Origin: Shewanella profunda
GTDB lineage: Bacteria > Pseudomonadota > Gammaproteobacteria > Enterobacterales > Shewanellaceae
Assembly: GCF_023283765.1 (NCBI RefSeq)
Contig: NZ_JAKILG010000008.1
Span: 1-64,000 of the forward strand
Length of the DNA stretch: 64,000 nt
Direction of reading: 5' to 3'
The position numbers and the translations under genes are program-made. Positions within the stretch are counted from its first letter, which is position 1; the number at the start of each line of letters is the position of its first letter. The notes beneath the pieces are model-generated. The model was given only the letters and a program-made list of their open reading frames with translations, had not been told where the DNA came from and did not search any database. Positions 18,763-28,015 of this stretch are shown here, piece by piece.

Positions 18763-20484
18763 TCACAATTCTGTGAGTAATGGCGTAATAAATTTAGCCT
18801 CAAAGTCCATTGCCTCTAACGGCCGAGAGAATAAATATCCTTGTAAAACATTACAATTACGAGCCGTACAAAACTCAGCTTGCTCCAATGTTTCCACGCC
18901 CTCAGCCACAGAGATAACATCAAAGCCATAGGCAAAGTTTAGTAATGCTGCCAATAATCGAGTGTCTTTCTCATCCTTATCATAGGATGCAACAAAGCTC
19001 TTATCTATTTTCAACACACTGATAGGGAATAATTTTATGTGTTCTAAGGATGAAAACCCCGTACCGAAATCATCGAGGGCAAAACGTACACCAAGCTTAG
19101 CAATTTGATCCAACACTTTAGCGTGTTCATGGGGTTCTTCGATCAAACAATTCTCAGTAATTTCTAACTCTAGCGCAGTGGGAGGTAAACCCGTTAATTC
19201 CAGTGCTTGAACAATTTTACCCAATAAATCAATGTGGGCTATTTGCGATGCTGATAGATTTACCGCAATGGTGAACTCCCGTCCAATGGGCTTCAGTTGC
19301 GTTAGCCAAGACTGTGCCTGTCTACAAGCCTCAATGAGTACCCAATCTCCTATTTCCTCTATCAAACCAATATCTTCGGCAATAGGAAGAAACTGGTCTG
19401 GTGCGATCACACCGTCTTTAGGATGCTGCCAACGAATAAGCGCTTCCATACCCACCATTTGATGAGTCAAGGAATCGACCTGCGCTTGGTAATACACCTT
19501 AAATTCATTCTGTCTTAGCGCTATCCGAAGGCTTGACTCGATATGATTACGATAGCGCACCTCTCTATCTAAAGCCTCTGAGTAGAATTGGATCTGATTA
19601 CGGCCCATTTTCTTGGCGCGGTACATGGCAATATCGGCACATTTCATCAACTCGGAACTATCGGATGCGGCCTCGTTATGAAAAGCAACCCCAATACTGG
19701 CACCAATCAGAACATCATTGTCCCCAAGACAAAACACTTCCTCAAATGCCTTGAGTAGGCGATTGGCTACTATCATCGGAAAATACTTGTAGTCATTATC
19801 AGTAACCAGCACAACAAACTCATCTCCCCCCAAACGCGCAATCACATCACCATCACGTAATACCGCACTTAAACGGGAAGCCACTTTCACCAACAAGATA
19901 TCCCCAATCTGGTGGCCTAATGTATCGTTAATAGCTTTAAAATCATCTAGATCGAGTAATATTACCGCTAAAAAATTGTTACTTCTTTTGGCTCTAGCTA
20001 TCGCTCGATTTAAACAAAGTTCAAAACCGTAACGGTTTACTAGTTTAGTCAGCGAATCATGTTCGGCTAACTCTTTAAGTTTTTGATGGCTATTACGCAG
20101 TGCTAACGCCATAGAGGCTCGCTGTTTTGCGTAACGAATAGCACGGGTAAGAATACGTGAATTAACTTCATCTTTGAGTAAGAAATCCTGAGCACCGAGC
20201 TCTATGCAACGCTGGGCTAGCTTTTCATCCTCATAGCGACTGAGCATCACTACCACTGTTTGATCTTGAGTCATCGCATTGAGCTTCATAAGCACTTCGA
20301 GACCATTGGCATCGGGCAACATATAATCCAATAAAATCCCGTCAAAGTGGCGCTCTAACGCTAGATTTAATCCATCGAATGCACAGTTTGCCTCAACGAC
20401 ATTAAACGCCAGTTTTGACTGTCTCAATGCTCGGATGACCGCGGTTCTATCCACTTCATCATCATCAATTAGCAGTAAATCCAT
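18763..20484 (-). CDS. Receiver-GGDEF-EAL response regulator
   Basis: A 573-residue protein: CheY-like receiver (1-122) with DDDEVDRT, phosphoacceptor in GILLDYMLPDANG and a conserved Lys in LLKDE; GGDEF (about 135-295) with intact RLGGDEFVVLV; EAL (about 310-560) with GMEALIRWQHP, VNLSA, DDFGTGFSSL, KIDKSFV and EGVET. Both catalytic motifs look functional, so it may make and degrade c-di-GMP. It lies 9 bases after the single-domain receiver in a kinase operon, so it is likely an output of that kinase. Confidence 0.93.
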   Translation of the reverse strand: MDLLLIDDDEVDRTAVIRALRQSKLAFNVVEANCAFDGLNLALERHFDGILLDYMLPDANGLEVLMKLNAMTQDQTVVVMLSRYEDEKLAQRCIELGAQDFLLKDEVNSRILTRAIRYAKQRASMALALRNSHQKLKELAEHDSLTKLVNRYGFELCLNRAIARAKRSNNFLAVILLDLDDFKAINDTLGHQIGDILLVKVASRLSAVLRDGDVIARLGGDEFVVLVTDNDYKYFPMIVANRLLKAFEEVFCLGDNDVLIGASIGVAFHNEAASDSSELMKCADIAMYRAKKMGRNQIQFYSEALDREVRYRNHIESSLRIALRQNEFKVYYQAQVDSLTHQMVGMEALIRWQHPKDGVIAPDQFLPIAEDIGLIEEIGDWVLIEACRQAQSWLTQLKPIGREFTIAVNLSASQIAHIDLLGKIVQALELTGLPPTALELEITENCLIEEPHEHAKVLDQIAKLGVRFALDDFGTGFSSLEHIKLFPISVLKIDKSFVASYDKDEKDTRLLAALLNFAYGFDVISVAEGVETLEQAEFCTARNCNVLQGYLFSRPLEAMDFEAKFITPLLTEL

Positions 20485-20493
20485 ATACCCATC

Positions 20494-20928
20494 CTATACC
20501 GATGGAAGCTCAACAATACGCCAGTAACCTTCCAACATATTAAAAATATTGTTAAAACCGTCTTTTATATCCGTTTTCACCATATAACCCGCAACATGAT
20601 GACTATAAGCTCTCATCCGATCTTCATCTGTACTTGAAGTGGTCAACATAAAAACGACTGATGAGGACAATGTAGGATCGGACCGGATGTGCTCGAGAAA
20701 CTCAAAACCATTCATTCTCGGCATGTTTAAATCCAACAGTATGAGATAGGGACCTTTAATAGCTTCGGGATTTGTCAGAATATGCAATGCCTCAAGTCCA
20801 TCTCGAGCACGCAGTAATGGATTCAATAGTCTGAGTTGCCTCATTGCCCGCTGAACGGCCATATAATCAACATCGTCGTCATCGACGAGTAAGATTGTCA
20901 CTTCATTGTAGCTATCAGTGCTGCTCAT
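20494..20928 (-). CDS. Single-domain response regulator (Rcp1 type)
   Basis: A 144-residue receiver: LLVDDDDVDYMAVQRAMR, then LILLDLNMPRMNGFEFLEHI with the phosphoacceptor Asp, and VKTD at the conserved Lys position. Its long alpha4-beta5 region is typical of Rcp1-like partners of phytochrome-type kinases. The ATG overlaps the kinase TGA (ATGA) and has a perfect AAGGAGG, so the two are translationally coupled. It is probably the direct phosphoacceptor of the kinase. Confidence 0.92.
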   Translation of the reverse strand: MSSTDSYNEVTILLVDDDDVDYMAVQRAMRQLRLLNPLLRARDGLEALHILTNPEAIKGPYLILLDLNMPRMNGFEFLEHIRSDPTLSSSVVFMLTTSSTDEDRMRAYSHHVAGYMVKTDIKDGFNNIFNMLEGYWRIVELPSV

Positions 20929-23078
20929 AAAACCTCCTTGTTCACTATGCGTACGGGCCAACTAAATCGAAAACAGCATCCTCGCTCTTCGGATTCTAGT
21001 TTGATTTCTCCCCCTAAGCTTTCTACGGTTTTTTTCACTAATGATAGGCCCAAACCACTCCCCTCAACTTCATCCCTTGGTTTAAGAGTCTGAAACATTT
21101 CAAATACTTTTCCATGATAAGCATTTGAAATACCAGGACCATCATCGATAATACTAAACCAGTACACATCCTCTTTAGGTTCACATTGAACTCTGATCAC
21201 ACCCGTATCTTTATCATGGTGTTTTATGGCATTACTCATTAAATTTCTAACAACTAATTCTAAAAGTGTTTTTACTGTCTTAAAGTTTGGGAATTCACCC
21301 TCTAGTAATAACTCAAACCCGTGCGGGGGAGCCACTAATTCAAACATATCCTCAATCAACTGCCGCGCATCCACCTCCACAATTTCAGCATCGACCCGAC
21401 CAATTCTGGAAAACATTAATAATCCATCGAGTAACAACACCATACGATGAATACGATTTTGAATTAACCCTAAGTATTTTTGGACATTTTCATTGGTATT
21501 ATCAACAAGATCTTCGGCTAACCAACTCGTCAATTGCTCTATGCCTCTTAAGGGTGATTTAAGATCATGGGATGCTATATAGGCAAAACGATCGAGTTCT
21601 TGATTGATACGTTCGAGTTCTTTTGTATGCTCAGCTCTTTGGATTTCAATACGTTTACGTTCAGATACATTGTTGATTGTTGCGAGTATAAAAAGCCCAT
21701 TACTAAAATGGATAGGTGTTAGCCCAACCTCAATCGCTAAGCGACTACCGTCCTTGCAACAACCGAATAAGTCGTCCCGCATAGACATATTCTTAGCGAT
21801 AGGTTGGACTAAGTAATTACTCATATGTTGCTGATGCCTATCCCATAATGCCTTAGGCAATAGCATATTGATTGAACGCCCAAGTAATTCTTCTCTGGCA
21901 TAACCAAATAAGCGCTCGGCATGGGTATTGACTAAGGTAATAACCCCAGTTTTATCAACCATAAACAGTGCACTTGGTGAGGCTTCAATGACTAATCTAA
22001 AACGTTTTTCATTGGCGATCAGTTCAGACGTTAATCTAGACTCTTGATAACGATTACGCGCCATCACGACCACTGAATAAAATAATGCCAGAATAAACCC
22101 ACAACCAACCAATTGCAGCCAAAAACCCTGAGTTTGCTCTGAGCTAGAAATAAAGCGTGACTGTGAAGAAATATCTAAGCGCCACACCCGCCCCTTAATG
22201 GTTGCCATTTGCGATTGATAAAAAACATCCTGCGGATTAGGTAACTGCTTATTGCTGGTAAACATTAAAGTTTCAGTGTTTGCATTTTCACCATCATAAA
22301 TAGCGAACTTCAAACCCGAAAACGTATCTCCCATAATCCCTTGCATCAAATCATCCATGCGAAAGGCAGCATAAATTAACCCTATAGCCTGCTGTTTGCG
22401 CTCATCATCTCTAGTGACAACCCCTTGATATACAGGCAAATACATCAAAAAACCGGATTGAATATTATCTTGGGTTTCCTGAACTAGTATCACCTTACCC
22501 GAAATCGTCGGCATCCCAGAAGCTATTGCACTGAGTATAGCGGTACGTCGATTAGTCTCAGAACACATGTCATAACCAAAAGCCCTTTGGTTACGCCAAT
22601 CAAAGGGCTCTAAATAATGGATCACACAATATTGCTCACGCTTTCCTTGAGGGTAAACCTTATAGTCACTAAAGCCTTCAGCTTGTACTTGATTGACATG
22701 TGTCTCCAAGGTTTCAGGAGTCAGTAGGGGGGCATAACCAAACCCTTGAATACCTGGGTAATATTCAGCCAATCGAGCATTTATGACATAGGTCTGCCAT
22801 TCTTCTCGAGTCACCCCCTTAGAGGCGAGAAATAATCCAGCACCACCCCGCAATACCTGCTCGTACGCTATCATTCTGCGGTTTACGGCTTCAATTAGCT
22901 CCTGCGCATTGTTATCAAAACGCTCTTCTCCACGATCCCTAAGATATACCGCCAAGACATACCAAGAAATTCCCATGAAAAACAATGCAGCTGTGATAAT
23001 CATCCAGCTGGACCCTAGCACGCTAAAAAAAAAGTTTTTAGGAGAATCAGAATACTTAGGAAAGTCATCCTTGTGCAT
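20925..23078 (-). CDS. CHASE-PAS sensor histidine kinase
   Basis: About 717 residues. An N-terminal span (about 18-40) leads to a periplasmic CHASE domain (YYPGIQGFGYAPLL, then a FDWRNQRAFGYDMCS stretch) and a second span near residue 320. Then a PAS domain (LVIEASPSALFMVDKTG), a HisKA-type dimerisation helix with FAYIASHDLKSPL (phospho-His), and an ATPase domain with NAIKHH, DDGPGIS and GSGLGLSLV. CHASE domains sense small periplasmic ligands. Several starts are possible (ATG at 23108, 23087 or 23078); I take 23078, which has AGGGATGG about 9 bases upstream. Confidence 0.9.
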   Translation of the reverse strand: MHKDDFPKYSDSPKNFFFSVLGSSWMIITAALFFMGISWYVLAVYLRDRGEERFDNNAQELIEAVNRRMIAYEQVLRGGAGLFLASKGVTREEWQTYVINARLAEYYPGIQGFGYAPLLTPETLETHVNQVQAEGFSDYKVYPQGKREQYCVIHYLEPFDWRNQRAFGYDMCSETNRRTAILSAIASGMPTISGKVILVQETQDNIQSGFLMYLPVYQGVVTRDDERKQQAIGLIYAAFRMDDLMQGIMGDTFSGLKFAIYDGENANTETLMFTSNKQLPNPQDVFYQSQMATIKGRVWRLDISSQSRFISSSEQTQGFWLQLVGCGFILALFYSVVVMARNRYQESRLTSELIANEKRFRLVIEASPSALFMVDKTGVITLVNTHAERLFGYAREELLGRSINMLLPKALWDRHQQHMSNYLVQPIAKNMSMRDDLFGCCKDGSRLAIEVGLTPIHFSNGLFILATINNVSERKRIEIQRAEHTKELERINQELDRFAYIASHDLKSPLRGIEQLTSWLAEDLVDNTNENVQKYLGLIQNRIHRMVLLLDGLLMFSRIGRVDAEIVEVDARQLIEDMFELVAPPHGFELLLEGEFPNFKTVKTLLELVVRNLMSNAIKHHDKDTGVIRVQCEPKEDVYWFSIIDDGPGISNAYHGKVFEMFQTLKPRDEVEGSGLGLSLVKKTVESLGGEIKLESEERGCCFRFSWPVRIVNKEVL

Positions 23079-23385
23079 ATATGCCATCCCTAGCGAATCA
23101 TTAATCATCAAAGTGTTGTTGTAGTTGTCAATTAATTCAAGTTTATCTGAGCATTTAAGTAGGGATTACTTTCTTAATCAAAAATAAGTGTTATGTGCCC
23201 AGTCACAAAATAGAGCTAAATTGCAGGAAGGCTGTTATATAAAAATGTCATGATAGTGACCGATAGTTACAACATGCGACTCAGCTAACGGGAAGAAATT
23301 TTTACTCTGACTCACAAAATTTTTTGCTTTTCTGCCACACTCTTTTTAGATAGAAAGTCTTTAGGAACAACATGAGGAATTCGTT

Positions 23386-23562
23386 ATGGCTCATATTATT
23401 GAAGTCGTGCCCAACGATACTGAAATTGAGGCAATGACCACCCCTAGAAACAGCAAAGCGGCCGAAGCAATGCAACATAAGCGTGAAATCAAAAAACGCT
23501 TAGAAGATTACCTCGAACGCGCAGAGTTACGACGTGCATTAGGAGATGACGAGTTATTTTAA
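23386..23562 (+). CDS. Small charged protein (PA3496-like)
   Basis: A 58-residue ORF with GAGGAA about 6 bases before ATG. It is highly charged, with a core of KKRLEDYLERAELRRALG ending DDELF. This pattern resembles the PA3496 family of small proteins annotated as putative envelope-integrity factors; the assignment is from memory of the RRxxEDxLExxxLRxxLGDD pattern. Single gene between a kinase operon and a sensor membrane protein. Confidence 0.6.
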   Translation: MAHIIEVVPNDTEIEAMTTPRNSKAAEAMQHKREIKKRLEDYLERAELRRALGDDELF

Positions 23563-23664
23563 GCCCTTGAGTTCCATTATGCAGGAGCTATAAACCGACA
23601 GGTATGGATATTCCGCTCTATTATAAACAAGGCTTCACCCGGCACTTAATAGGCTGGGTGAACG

Positions 23665-24648
23665 TTAATTTGTAGTACCGCCAGCCTTATTTTTACCGTT
23701 TTTATAAGCTTGAGTTTTAATTAATAACCATTCGGCTTTTGCGCCTAAATAAACATAAGCCCCCAATCCCACCAGTAAACCCACTACCGCCAACATCATC
23801 CAAATGGCGGGTTCGATATACTGCTTTTCACCGAGTGATGCCTTAAACATGGTTAAAAGTGCCTCAATTGATATCGCGATCAAAATCGTAGACACAAAGC
23901 GGGTAATCGTTCTTCGAGTTGAACTGTGACGAAATATATCTTTATGCATTAGGATTTCCTCTTCGAGAATGGTTTTTCCTAAATCAAAAATGGCTAATGC
24001 AAGTGTGATAAAAATGATGATCCCAAAGGGTTGTAAAGGGTCTTGTCCTATATGCTCGACGGTAAATAAACCATAAATATCCCTAAGTGCAGTCCACAGT
24101 AATACCGCAACGAGCACAAACAATCCGGCGACTATGACACCATAAATAGCCTTAAATGCAGGCGTTACCCGCCGGCGAGCACTATCCCCCATCATAAATT
24201 CAATCAAGCAAGTAAGATCAACATCGACCACTAAGTAACCAAGCTTTTTTTCTTGCTGATAAATAGCTAAAGAAGCCGATAAGCAAAGATGACCACTCGC
24301 ATTAGATAAGTAGGGGCGAGTGATATTTACACCATCGGATTGATCACGATTAATAAAATAAGGCCTTTGGCTACGATCGCGATTTAGTCCTAAAGGAATG
24401 AGTTTGATCTGATGGTTAACTACGGCAATATTCTGGCTGATTTGCTGCCCCTGAGTATCGAGTAAATACATCAATTCAACAAAGGGATAGCTACTTGCAA
24501 TTCCTTTCATCGCTTTGATGTCGATCTTAGGTTGGTGGAACAAATCTGCATCAGCCATACCCGTTAAAATAGACTCGAGCAACTCATGTACCGTGGTTTC
24601 GTACTCATGATATCGCTCAATCACACTCAAATAACTCATCGCAGCCAT
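23665..24648 (-). CDS. Cache/PDC-sensor membrane protein
   Basis: About 327 residues. The N-terminal 160 residues read like a PDC/Cache sensor (SYPFVELMYLLDTQGQQIS, then RDRSQRPYF and LSASLAIYQQEKKLGYLVVDVDL), followed by four hydrophobic spans and a basic tail. There is no kinase, cyclase or methyl-acceptor output, so how it signals is unclear. A run of ATG codons occurs; I take 24648, 6 bases after GGAG. I recall Shewanella relatives being labelled general glycosylation pathway protein, a label I would not rely on. Confidence 0.68.
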   Translation of the reverse strand: MAAMSYLSVIERYHEYETTVHELLESILTGMADADLFHQPKIDIKAMKGIASSYPFVELMYLLDTQGQQISQNIAVVNHQIKLIPLGLNRDRSQRPYFINRDQSDGVNITRPYLSNASGHLCLSASLAIYQQEKKLGYLVVDVDLTCLIEFMMGDSARRRVTPAFKAIYGVIVAGLFVLVAVLLWTALRDIYGLFTVEHIGQDPLQPFGIIIFITLALAIFDLGKTILEEEILMHKDIFRHSSTRRTITRFVSTILIAISIEALLTMFKASLGEKQYIEPAIWMMLAVVGLLVGLGAYVYLGAKAEWLLIKTQAYKNGKNKAGGTTN

Positions 24649-24931
24649 CATCATCTCCAGTACAGATCCACTCAATGCTATATTTTGGGTAAAGCAGCTT
24701 TAATGCCATATCAACAACCCGAGAGTTAACATGTAGTTGTGATGAGTCATTAATTTATAAGCGCGCTAAAATAGTCAGTGATGCACCAAAATGATTCATT
24801 AAACCGATGAAAGGTAGATCATTTAATCTGAATTTTTCTCAGCAAGCATAGCTGAACCATATGAATAGATAGGGTTTAAGGCTATGATTATGTAAATTTC
24901 TATTGCTTAAGCAGCCCGCAGGATTACGGAA

Positions 24932-26287
24932 ATGTCAGAGTCGTTAGCCCAGTACCAACAAGATCTACGCCGCTTTTCCGATGAACTCATTCGTATCCAA
25001 ACCCCCATAAAGATCCTTGATGCCATTAAATGGCCAAGGGAAATGGAAGAACGCTTTCTATCAAGTAAGGGTTCTGTACTTCCGGCTATTAAGCAAGACT
25101 TCTATCAGAACATAGCGTTACCTTTTGATCCCATAAAAACGCAGGCAGAACTTATCGCCTTAAAACAGGATATTCACAGGTGTTTAGGTAAACGGGACAA
25201 ACTCGGTAAGATACTAGTTGCGAACGTCGATCAATATCGTCTGGTTGTCGATATGTTAGGCCACAGGGGCACCCCTACCTTCGGTAAACTCAGCCAAGAA
25301 TTATACGGCAGTGCGAACCATAGATTGCATGGCGATCGCCATACCCTGCGCCAGTTGGGCGATAAACTGAGTTATATTTTCTCGCTGCCCGCGGCGAGAC
25401 ATATGAATAAGCATCACCCAAAAATTATTAGCGCACCGGAAGCGGTTCACGTCCTCAGCCAGCGTTTAGAAAAGTACTTCCATAGCGATGATATGCGTGT
25501 ACGCCTCAGTGACGGCATAGTCTCGGATGCCGCTGTGGGCGGCGATACCGTTAAGTTAAACAGCAAAGCCATGTTCAGTGAGTCGGACCTCAATGTATAT
25601 GAGGTTCACGAGGGTTGGGTGCATGTTGGTACAACTCTTAATGGACGTGCTCAGCCCCACGCGACTTGGCTCAGTGTGGGTTCCCCGCGCGTAGCTGCAA
25701 CCCAAGAAGGGCTCGCAGTATTGCTTGAAATGTTAACCCTAAGCTCAAACCCGGGGCGAGCTCGACGTATTAGTGACCGTGTCGCCGCAGTCGATATGGC
25801 GGAAAATGGCGCAAACTTTATCGAAGTGTTTAACTATTTTAGAGGGTTAAATCTCAGTGCAAAGGACAGCTATCGAGTGACTCAAAGGGTCTTCCGTGGT
25901 GGCATGGTCGAAGGCGGAAGTTTTTTCACTAAGGATATTTCCTATGTACGCGGTTATGTAGAAAATATTAACTTTATTCGTAGTGCAATTACATCCGGCT
26001 TACCCGAACTCATCCCTATGTTGTTCTTAGGTAAATTGGCTATTGAAGATATTCCAGTGCTGTATCAAGCCTGTCAAGAAGGGATACTGACGCCCCCCAA
26101 ATACCTACCACCCATGTTCGATAACTTTAGCGGTCTTTATGCATGGTTTGGTTTTGCCTCAGGCTTAGCAGGAATCGATTTGAAAGGTGTGCAACGCCAC
26201 TTCACTCGCTTGTTTAAGGATGTCCCCAACGTGTCTCCTCCCTACGAGTTATTTGATGATACAGAGTTTGATAACAACTCGGACTAA
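24932..26287 (+). CDS. QEGLA-motif protein (DUF1704), putative metallopeptidase
   Basis: A 451-residue soluble protein of the DUF1704/TIGR02421 family, named in databases as flavohemoglobin expression-modulating QEGLA motif protein. It contains HEGWVH (HExxxH, about residue 227) and, about 34 residues on, TQEGLAVLLE. In the eukaryotic relatives (MATCAP tyrosine carboxypeptidases) HExxxH plus a downstream Glu bind catalytic zinc, so a zinc carboxypeptidase role is likely (inference). AGGA and GGAA lie upstream of the ATG; a strong terminator follows. Confidence 0.83.
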   Translation: MSESLAQYQQDLRRFSDELIRIQTPIKILDAIKWPREMEERFLSSKGSVLPAIKQDFYQNIALPFDPIKTQAELIALKQDIHRCLGKRDKLGKILVANVDQYRLVVDMLGHRGTPTFGKLSQELYGSANHRLHGDRHTLRQLGDKLSYIFSLPAARHMNKHHPKIISAPEAVHVLSQRLEKYFHSDDMRVRLSDGIVSDAAVGGDTVKLNSKAMFSESDLNVYEVHEGWVHVGTTLNGRAQPHATWLSVGSPRVAATQEGLAVLLEMLTLSSNPGRARRISDRVAAVDMAENGANFIEVFNYFRGLNLSAKDSYRVTQRVFRGGMVEGGSFFTKDISYVRGYVENINFIRSAITSGLPELIPMLFLGKLAIEDIPVLYQACQEGILTPPKYLPPMFDNFSGLYAWFGFASGLAGIDLKGVQRHFTRLFKDVPNVSPPYELFDDTEFDNNSD

Positions 26288-26326
26288 TACAGCAATCCTA
26301 ATACACCAATCAAATTGACTTAATTC

Positions 26327-26356
26327 AAAAAAGCTCACAAATATGTGAGCTTTTTT
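26327..26356. terminator. Bidirectional terminator
   Basis: AAAAAAGCTCAC and GTGAGCTTTTTT form a stem with A and T flanks between the convergent QEGLA-protein and symporter genes. Confidence 0.9.
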
Positions 26357-26393
26357 ATTGCCATTCCAACACTGCTAAAACTTTCACAGCCAA

Positions 26394-27770
26394 TTAAGAT
26401 TGGGCTTTTGCCGCTTCCTCTACACGCTTTTTAATAAAGTATTCCCGCGTTAAACCAAAAACCACAGGACTTAAAAGAATTAAAGCAATTAAGTTAGGAA
26501 TAGCCATCATAGCGTTTAAGGTATCCGCCAGTAGCCAGATAAAGTCTAAAGAACTCACCGCCCCTAAGGGAACCGCAAGTGTCCACAGTAATCTGAATGG
26601 TTTTACCGCTTTAATACCAAAGAGATATTGCACACATTTCTCGCTATAAAAGCTCCAACCAATGATGGTCGTAAAAGCAAAAATAGCCAGTGCTACGGCT
26701 ACAATATAATTTCCCATAGGTAAGGCGTGGGAGAAGGCGTAGGAAGTCAATGCGGCGCCATTTTCACCCGAAGTCCATGCACCCGATACCACAATCGCTA
26801 AACCCGTAATAGAACAAACAATAATGGTATCGATAAAAGTGCCGAGCATGGCCACAAGCCCCTGAGCCACTGGATTATTAGTTTGTGCAGCGGCATGGGC
26901 TATTGGCGCACTTCCTAAACCGGCTTCATTGGAAAACACACCACGAGCGACACCAAAGCGAATGGCCGCCCAAACTGCGGCACCCGCAAAACCGCCTTGG
27001 GCAGCAACAGGATTAAAAGCACTATGAACAATCAAGGCAAATGCAGCAGGCACATCTTCAATATGAATAACTAACACAGCTAAACCCGCTGTAATATAAA
27101 AAATTGTCATAAAGGGCACTAACTTACCTGCCACATCGGCGATACGTTTAATGCCCCCCATCAATACCGCACCAACTAACAGCATCATCACCACGCCGGA
27201 AACCCAAGCAGGAACACCAAAGTTACTGCTTAATGCATCTGCAACTGAGTTTGCCTGTACTGTATTGCCAATCCCAAAACCGGCAAGAGAACCAAAAACT
27301 GCAAATAATGTTCCTAGCCAAGCCCACTTTTTACCAAGGCCATTTTTGATGTAATACATAGGCCCACCGACATGGTTACCATGATCATCAACTTCACGGT
27401 ACTTCACCGCCAAAACGGCCTCTGCAAACTTAGTTGCCATACCCACTAACGCTGTACACCACATCCAAAATAAAGCGCCTGGGCCACCGATAAAAATTGC
27501 TGTAGCAACACCGGCGATATTACCTGTACCAATAGTGGCGGAAAGTGATGTCATCAAGGCATTAAAAGGGCTCACATCTCCCTTCACATTTTTATCTTTA
27601 TCGGGGATTCGCCCAGACCAGAGTAACTTGAAACCTGTACCTAACTTAAGAATGGGCATCAATCTCAACCCAAGGGAGAGAAACAAACCAACACCTAGGA
27701 TCATCACCAACATAGGTGTGCCCCAGACAAAGCCATTAACTAGGCCAACAAACTCCGTAATCGCTTCCAT
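26394..27770 (-). CDS. Alanine/glycine:cation symporter (AGCS family)
   Basis: A 458-residue polytopic protein of the AGCS family with about 10-11 spans. Signatures include LSATIGTGNIAGVATAI near residue 75, GGPMYYI near 135, and GVARGVFSNEAGLGSAPIAHA near 275. It imports alanine or glycine with sodium or protons across the inner membrane. Start ATG with GAGG upstream. Standalone; I see no glycine riboswitch in its 5' region. Confidence 0.93.
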   Translation of the reverse strand: MEAITEFVGLVNGFVWGTPMLVMILGVGLFLSLGLRLMPILKLGTGFKLLWSGRIPDKDKNVKGDVSPFNALMTSLSATIGTGNIAGVATAIFIGGPGALFWMWCTALVGMATKFAEAVLAVKYREVDDHGNHVGGPMYYIKNGLGKKWAWLGTLFAVFGSLAGFGIGNTVQANSVADALSSNFGVPAWVSGVVMMLLVGAVLMGGIKRIADVAGKLVPFMTIFYITAGLAVLVIHIEDVPAAFALIVHSAFNPVAAQGGFAGAAVWAAIRFGVARGVFSNEAGLGSAPIAHAAAQTNNPVAQGLVAMLGTFIDTIIVCSITGLAIVVSGAWTSGENGAALTSYAFSHALPMGNYIVAVALAIFAFTTIIGWSFYSEKCVQYLFGIKAVKPFRLLWTLAVPLGAVSSLDFIWLLADTLNAMMAIPNLIALILLSPVVFGLTREYFIKKRVEEAAKAQS

Positions 27771-27964
27771 TCAAACCTCGTGATTAATTGTTATAGTTAT
27801 CGTTTTATTAGCTCTGCAAAATTAGGTTTGAGCTAATTGAGACAATTTAATGAGCCAATCTAATAGTCGCAACTCAGATTACAACGAATGATTAACAATT
27901 GGAAACCTAAATAGTGGATGAATTTGTTCGATGATATATCTAGGGCGCGTTGATTTAAAAACAA

Positions 27965-27998
27965 ATAAAACGCCCTACTCTTACCGAATAGGGCGTTT
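27965..27998 (-). terminator. Terminator after the beta-CASP hydrolase gene
   Basis: AAACGCCCTA pairs with TAGGGCGTTT around an 11-base loop. On the minus strand it is followed by TTATTTGT, 18 bases past the stop. Confidence 0.8.
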
Positions 27999-28015
27999 CA
28001 AAGAAGGGGATAAAC

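Noticed and set aside
27771..28015. Glycine riboswitch before the amino-acid symporter
   Set aside because: The leader is AT-rich and shows no paired aptamer-like conserved core.
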